From Kappaphycus alvarezii (lineage: Eukaryota > Rhodophyta > Florideophyceae > Gigartinales > Solieriaceae): 64,000 bases of DNA. A model generated the notes under the pieces. The model was given only the letters and a program-made list of their open reading frames with translations, did not search any database and had not been told where the DNA came from. Location: NCBI GenBank assembly GCA_002205965.3, contig NADL03000672.1, positions 124,001-188,000 of the forward strand, written 5' to 3'. Shown here piece after piece: positions 57,354-64,000 of this stretch (position 1 is the stretch's first letter; each line of letters begins with the position of its first letter). Position numbers and translations under genes: made by a program.

Positions 57354-58746
57354 GAAACAGAATTGTTCCCTCGCATCACTGCAGTGACCTGTGTCTTCTC
57401 TGTTACTGATGAGCATGTTCACCACCCTCAGAAAATATCCAAGTTAGAACCATGCATAAAATTACGGATGCGAGATTCATTCCTGAATGTTAATCCAGCT
57501 CAGCTGGCTACTAAGCAGGTACCAGCTCATGCACTGTCCTCTTCAAAATTTCTGTAACTAGTCATCTCAATCGAGAAAGCTATAGCTGGGAAGAACTAAA
57601 TTGCATGTTAGTGGCATCGGGAGGAAGGAGCTAATCTCGAACTAAGCCATAATTTTCAGTAGTAATTACTCTGCATTCTTGAAGAGGTTTCGAGGATCGT
57701 ATTTAAAACATAGGTTACAACACGGTCTTATCAGTACTGGTATTAATAGCACTAGTCACAGCCACAGCAGCACGGAGGTCTCACATCTACTCCGACCCTC
57801 TTCGCACCCCAATCTCCATATCCCGGACATTATTTCTGGTGAACAATGCTGTTGTTTGGAAACATCAGCGAATGTTCAACCCCCTCTTCCTCCCGCTTGT
57901 TGCCATCGCCTTTCTGCGGATCAATTTACAACGGCCCCTGGTCTTTCCCCATCATCCCATTACCATTCCGTTATTATCGCGGCCCATTCGACTCCTTTTT
58001 CCCGGGCAGCACTGACAAGAAAATGATCTAGGCCAACGCGGAAATCACTGTGAAAGTGAACAAAACAACGGTGGATCTCGAGAACAGTATTTCGGCGGGT
58101 GCTGACAGTGGTACCAAAAATGTGGAGGATGATTTTTTGAGTGAAGATGTCGGAATGAATTGTGCAGGTGCCGCTGGATCGGATCGCGGTTCGATTACCT
58201 GACATTGTGAAGAATATGTCCAGTAGTATTCTTTTTGTACAATTTCCCGCCAATAGCCCTCAAAAGACATGAGCACTGTAGAGAGGCACCAACGCAACAT
58301 GAGCACCGCAAGGAGACATCAGCGCAACTATTCTACTGTAATCTGGCACCAACGCCACGCAAGAGCACAGAGTTGCAAGTACCTTGTGCTATCTCGCCAA
58401 GTGGACCAATTGAACTCTGCATGATGGGCAGTAATGTAAGTCTCACTGTAATATGCAAGGTGACCTCTGAGAACCTTGTAATACAGTATTACGCTTCTAA
58501 GGTCGTTCTTATACAATAACTTTGAATTTAGTATCGTTTGCTTACCATTCATTGTCACTCCCGTTGAATGCTTCTCTTTATAACACATAGTCAGAAGCTC
58601 CGTTCTGTTCACTAGAAGCTTGAACCATCAGTGTAACCATCTATTACCTCTTGTACGCCCAAACCTCCACAGACATTCTGCTAAAGATGACATGAAAAAT
58701 AAAACGACGCATCACTAGAATAATAAAACGGCACGTTTTGGTAAAA
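57354..58746. other. Region with short tandem repeats, no recognised gene
   Basis: A 115-codon Ser/His-rich open frame (57679-58026) and a following frame (58235-58519) have no known motif. Near 58266-58325 a 30-bp unit (CATGAGCAC.G.A..GAG.CA, CAACGCAAC) is repeated about twice. A GGTACCAAAAATGTGGA copy lies near 58110. Confidence 0.4.
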
Positions 58747-58803
58747 AAATGTGGAGTATGGTACCAAAAATGTGGAATATGGTACCAAAAATGTGGAGTA
58801 TGG
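58747..58803 (+). repeat. 22-bp tandem repeat (ATGTGGARTATGGTACCAAAAA)
   Basis: Two full copies and a partial third of a 22-base unit, containing the KpnI-type palindrome GGTACC. An isolated copy occurs about 640 bases upstream at 58110. Confidence 0.75.
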
Positions 58804-61650
58804 ATGTTTGATTGGGTCTGCCGAGATTTAGATATGAATTGGATAGGATTGTGCCACAATGCACCAGTGGTGCATTTCTCATAAACATGAACTCTACCGC
58901 ACATGTATTGTCAGATCTGGAATTTCGTATGCGAGTTCTACAACATTCAGCTGCAGTTTTTTCTACGTGGTTTTCAATGCAAGAATTCCGATAGGCTTCA
59001 GATAAACGTACAATACCACTCCTCTGCAGAATTGAACACTTTCGTTTAAATTAAAATTCTTCTCACTGTTTTAATTGCACAACGAGAAATTCTCCGGCTG
59101 CTTTGCTCAAATAATTCAGAGATTTCTGTTCAAGTCCTCGTATTCCATTCCCTTTTTTCTGCCACGGCGGGTTTTTGCGTTAACAGTCGTGTATTCCGTC
59201 TCCGTCAACACACGATTGAGGCCACGATTTCTCAGACTTTTTCCTCCCATCAACGATGATAGGGTCACTCCATGAGCGTTAACTGAATTTCAGTCCGCCG
59301 CTGCTGGTATGCGGGACTGCCTTTCAAAATTATTATTCGATATGAAGATATTGACGGGTTGCTTTAACAATACGGCCAAAGCGTATACATATTGCAAAGA
59401 AGAGCTATGTACACGAAGGAAGAGTAAAAAGGAGTATTTCTTCTGGTTGTAATGGTAATACGCTGTACAGAACTTCCCAGAGAAACTAATTAGATTAATG
59501 AATTTGTGTATTAATCTACGGGTCCGTCCCCCTCACTGCTCCGCACTTTTTTCCCCGAGAATGTCCCGAAGACTTCATGCGAAAGGCAGAGAGTGACTTT
59601 ATTCGACATTGCTAACAGATTACTCAGACTGTTACCATTATTTTCATCGTAACTTTCAACATCAGCGCGGCCTTCCCGTGTCGTAGGAATAGATTCTAAG
59701 CACAGCAGGGAATCAGTTCAAATTCCACTGGCCGTTACCTGCTTCCAATTCATTCTGATCGTGCTCTGGTCAAGCGCATACTCCATTCCATTTCACAGCG
59801 CCATTAAGTAGAACACCTATTCGAAGAATTAGGTACGCCATTTATTCTTGACTTGTGAAGCATTGTCTTTACGATTTTGTATACTCTCCCAGGGCAAATG
59901 TTGCCACATCTGCCTTGTCGATACTTCCTTCGGAACAAACGCTAACTCATTCCCTCCCCTTCTTCCTCGTCATCCTTTTTATACATACAATCCGCTCTCA
60001 TCCCTCTCTTTAGCGTGAACGATGTATTGCATTGTAATGTACCTTTGTTGTAACCATACTAGATGTTCAATCTTCATCTCCCGCTTTGATGTACTCGGAT
60101 GTGTTTCTCTCGAAGAAATTTCATGCATAGCTGGGAGACGGAGATTCTTGAAAGTTGGAGAGTTTATAGCACAACCGTGCTCAAAGTATTTCCGCAAGAA
60201 ATTTGTTGCGCACATTATGCTGAACATTGTATATCGAATTTGTAACAAAGTTTTTTCTGAAGCTGCTGTGTTTCTTGCCAATCCCTCTCTTCCAATCTTT
60301 CTTTCCGTTCTTTGGCAGGTAACTGTAGTACAGCGTGCTAAGTGCTTGACTTGCAAATTTCACCTCCGCAGTACTGCCGCCCTTCTTCGCGATATTTGTG
60401 AAGCTGTCTGACAAATTTTCTCAAAGACATTTTGCCAATGACACAATGAAATACCATCAAAGACCCACTCAAAATGGGTGACGTCTTCCTCAAATTTCTG
60501 CCTGAAGGCCTCCATTACAGTTTTCTTGTCAGTAATGCCTGAATTCCAATAGCCGTTATTCCGAAAAGTGATCATTAGCTCTTTTATTGTCCTGTTTTTG
60601 CAGTATCTGCTCCTCTTTCACTGAACTCAGTCTCCTGAATATGTTGTTTTCTATTATTTTGATCTACGTGCTCAATTTTTTCTCAATATTATCCATAGCC
60701 GAAAGTAACCCTGAGTAAGCCAAAGTTTCATTAGTGACAGGCACTGCTTCTGTATAGAACGACCAGGGACACGCACATGAATTCTCGGGGAGGATATCAT
60801 TTGTTGTACGCCAATATTGACAACACGTTGGCGTCCATTTCTCACTTCACCAATGCTGTAATCCTCGTTACCTAGAGTCATATCTTCATAATCCGATTCT
60901 TGATACGGTCTATCAATATTAGACTCTATGCCGAATCCTTTCTCGATACTTGATCGATACTGTCCTGCAGAAAACTGTCCAGTATATTCCATAAGTTGTT
61001 CGGAATCCTCTGAACCTCCTTCTTTGCCACTGAGGGAATCACCAAACATTTTTTTAAATTTCTTCTTCTATCATATCATTACAATTCATTCCTCGTCTTC
61101 TACCGACAATATTGGACTCAAGAGATCAACAGGTCGTTTTCTTCGGGGTATGAGAGCACCATCTTTGTCTCTAAGTGCTCCGTCATTTGCTGGAAGAGTT
61201 GATCGTTCTTGGGTACTCACATTTCTGACAGCATCTGCTCTTCTCTGACCGTCTAGCAATATAAACCGAAGAGTAGCAGCCTTTCTGCTTCTTCGGCGCG
61301 AGAAACTGGCTCCACCACTTTCGCCACTACTCGTACTGACCATTAGCGAAGTAACTATACCTTTGTGCAGAAACAATGCGCCTTTCAGAGATTCAAAGGA
61401 TTCATTGTAACCAAGCTTAATATTGTAGTACTGCCTCACTTTCATCGCTCTCTTTATGTACGCCCAAGGATAAAGAGAACCCCAAATAGGACGCATAGAG
61501 TTCTAATTTTCGATGTTTCGTGGGAATTGTTTCGTCATACAGGAAAACGTCCCTGAAATTTATGGAAACTTCTGGATGCGCGCGCATACAACGAATGATC
61601 CCTTTCAAGATTCCAATAACAGATATCGGTACAGATATTTACTTCTTTTT
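58804..61650. other. Stop-rich region with minus-strand coding-like pieces
   Basis: On the minus strand, a series of open stretches (61496-61086, 61049-60672, 60575-60360, 60414-60181, 60356-59979) has protein-like composition. Examples are RSRKAATLRFILLDGQRRAD and KKTVMEAFRQKFEEDVTHFE. They might be one decayed protein of a transposon, but no catalytic motif is evident. 59280-59980 shows nothing. Confidence 0.35.
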
Positions 61651-61950
61651 CATTATTTCCTGTTACTGTTGTTAATTTCATTTCACCTTCAACACTGCCT
61701 CCCAAATCATCACTCACTCCTCGCATTCCCGATCCGGGGATATTCTACTCCTCCAAAGGATTTTCAGAGTACTTTTCATAATACATCAATGACCAGCTCT
61801 GTCATTATTTCCTGTTACTGTTGTGAATTTCATTTCACCTTCACCACTGCCTCCAAAATCATCACTCACTCTTCGCATTCCCGATCCGGGAATATTCTAC
61901 TCCAAGGGATTTGCAGAGTACTTTTCATAATACATCAATGACCAGCTCTG
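61651..61950 (+). repeat. ~150-bp tandem duplication
   Basis: Copies at 61651-61800 and 61803-61949 share long identical blocks, such as CATTATTTCCTGTTACTGTT at the start and AATACATCAATGACCAGCTC at the end. They differ by a 3-base gap near 61750 and about eight substitutions. The high identity shows that the duplication is recent. Confidence 0.9.
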
Positions 61951-64000
61951 CGAAGGAAATCATTTACCTTTCTCTCCGGGGTTGCCAAAAAACTGCAATT
62001 CTACCTAGAAATGATGATTAAATAGAAGTTCTGTGGACCCTGGATGACGGGGATGTTTTAGTGGAGGGCAAGTATCGTCAGTGTGTAAGAGAGAGAAGGA
62101 GGTGTTGTTTTAGCGTTTGCTGTCATCAGATATGTAGGGCATGCCGAATACTCAAGTGAAGAGCAGCAGGTCTAGATTTTGAAAGGACTTCGCTTGCGTG
62201 TGTGAGAAGCACCGTCATACATTAATAAAAATCCGAGTATGGCGTGGAGAGTATGCGTACCAGACATGGAAAGTCAGATGACTCTGACTGGATTCAAATT
62301 GATCTCAACCGACAGGAAAAGAATCGCCAAGTCGAAAAGAACCAGTGATATAAGAGCTTTGATACGAACAATGAGAAAATTACATGACATTATGCTGAAC
62401 TACGTGGTAACGTGGCCTCATTAGATCTTCGACAGGAATTTATGGAGGAATGTCTGAAAAGACGCCGCACAATATTTGCAGGGGATCAACTTTCTGTGAA
62501 TGTGGAATTACGTCGTGGATTGGCTGTACAGCCCCCGAAAAGATTAAAGAAGACAATGAAACGTATATCAATTAGTTCGCAAGGTCTGGAGTCTGTTATT
62601 GAAGATGGGATGAGTTGTAACACAAGCGATTGCTTGCAGGCGGTAACCAGTCAGTTCTTTCGAATCAGTGCTGACTGAGATCTGTCATTTTTAGAGTTAC
62701 TTGCTTCTCATGCGTATTCAATTTCTCAAGCGGAAGATGGTATATCGGTACAAGTTCTCCCCTCCCTTGCAAGGACACAGTGTCCTTCCAATATTTCCGA
62801 CATGTTTCACATTATTTTCTCGACCTTCAATGACATTTTCCAAACCCTTGGAATAAGTAAGATTGTAGATGGAAACGAGATGCTTTCAAGGGATTTGAGA
62901 GAACTCAAGGGATGATTCTCAGAATGTTAGGTGCATACGTCTACAACAAAAGTGACGAGGATAGTTGGGCTTCCTTTTTTTGAGAGCTAGCATTGGAGGG
63001 TTAGTTTCGGAAAAAGAAGACCCAAAGGGAAATGGCTGACCAAAACTGTATCGTCGGATTCGCAAATGGGATATTGGCGATCAACGTTATACAGCAGGAT
63101 TTCAACTAAAGAGGTGTGCACCCGCAGCGGTATGAAATGGAGGAAGAACTAGAAGTGAGGAGATTGGGAAGGTTCAAGTTCTCAATTTCTTCATGCTTTC
63201 CTGAAATAAATACCCTCAAGCTTGTAGCGGAATGTTATCAAGAGAAATATCTTATCCACTGAGTCGTCCGGGGAAGTTGAAAGCGAACATTCCCTGTGCA
63301 GTAATGAAGGGGAATGCTCTGTGCAATGAATTTCTTCGCATGCTGAATAAGGGATTAACTTTGGAGGTACTTGGAGAAAAGGGGTCCTAGAATTCATGCA
63401 TGTGAACATCCAGCAAGATGCTGATGATACAGCTTCAATTTTTGGGCAGTTAATTGTTCAATCGAACTGTTATGAGTGTTTTAACGCGGAATCGAACTGA
63501 TTATTGAGTCTAATTCAATGGATTTACCGCTGCGAAGTATAATGCACGCGATATATACTGGATTTAGTAAAAATAATGATGATATTTTTATTTTTTTTAA
63601 TGGCAACATTAAAAATGACTTTACAGTGTGCTCCTCTGTCCCTCAAAGCTCCCCGCTCCACGGTTTCTTTTCGGGACTAATCCTACCAAAACTTCTAAGC
63701 ACTTTTTGATATCTTTTTTCCAACGGAAAGGGCCAAAGATCGGAATACAAACCGCTGTGGGTAAGAGCATGAATGATTTCTCTTTCGTTCGGCTGCTTCC
63801 TCAAACTCACCTTATGCCAATGGCAAGACTTGTACAAATATCCATGTCGTAAATTAACCCGGGCTTGTGTTTAGTGACAGAAACAGCAAGCCCATTTAGC
63901 AGAACTGGGATTTCCGTCTTGAATGTATACAGTATATGTTTGCCGCTGAAATACCGCTTGGATTCTTGGTGGTTCACATTAGGACGGTTTGATTCTTGGA
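61951..64000. other. Right end of the window, no recognised gene
   Basis: Plus-strand frames at 62239-62424 and 62412-62678 are lysine/arginine-rich and protein-like (FMEECLKRRRTIFAGDQLSV, QPPKRLKKTMKRISISS) but match nothing I know. A downstream frame with LPSLARTQCPSNISDMFHII may belong with them. Nothing else is supported. Confidence 0.35.

Noticed and set aside
58180-58205. GGTTCGATTACC as the B box of a tRNA gene
   Set aside because: No A box or cloverleaf can be formed upstream at tRNA distance.
1-64000. CRISPR arrays or prokaryotic defence operons
   Set aside because: No regularly spaced short repeats with unique spacers and no cas-like genes were seen, and the window is eukaryotic.

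Overview
This is eukaryotic nuclear DNA, most likely from a red alga. That is an inference. The genes are VPS45, a mitochondrial ETF-ubiquinone oxidoreductase and a DUF1995 protein, a family typical of cyanobacteria and plastid-bearing eukaryotes. The genes show no obvious introns and sit close together in one island, surrounded by long stretches of decayed transposons. The 3' end of the 18S rRNA reads like a rhodophyte 18S. No prokaryotic operon structure is visible.

Layout. 0.6-8.5 kb is a compact gene island: an ABHD10-like alpha/beta hydrolase (+), VPS45 (+), ETFDH (-), a DUF1995 protein (+) and a small probably secreted protein (-). Intergenic gaps carry many TACTGTAC/GTACAGTA motifs. 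8.9-19 kb is a transposon graveyard: a LINE end, a piggyBac-like element, two nested Tc1-like elements with perfect 22-bp outer inverted repeats, and Ty1/copia fragments. A second small gene spot at 19.7-20.6 kb encodes a phage-type Tail Collar protein with a possible signal peptide. 22.7-34 kb holds another LINE end, a second Tc1 fragment, a DDE_Tnp_4 transposase, an unrecognised long coding region (27.2-29.2 kb), a nearly complete LINE with a restriction-like endonuclease (minus strand) and a decayed copy of it. 34-42 kb is AT-rich and almost empty, with one old direct duplication. 43-49.6 kb is a Ty3/gypsy chromovirus (gag, zinc knuckle, protease, RT, RNase H, integrase, chromodomain) broken by indels and stops.

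51.6-54.5 kb is a fragment of an rDNA unit (end of 18S, ITS1, 5.8S, ITS2, two thirds of the LSU). It has CpG-type transitions at conserved positions and stops exactly at the R2/I-PpoI site of the LSU. The DNA after the break encodes an acidic protein followed by a cysteine-protease-like domain, flanked by a repeated hairpin-associated motif. This suggests an rDNA-targeted element, but no reverse transcriptase was found in it. 57.4-64 kb has repeats and short open frames with no recognised gene.

Conserved genes here (VPS45, ETFDH, DUF1995) carry single-base losses or length changes, mostly in G or C runs, that break the frame. This looks more like sequence error than pseudogenisation, so frameshift-based pseudogene calls in the window should be read with care.
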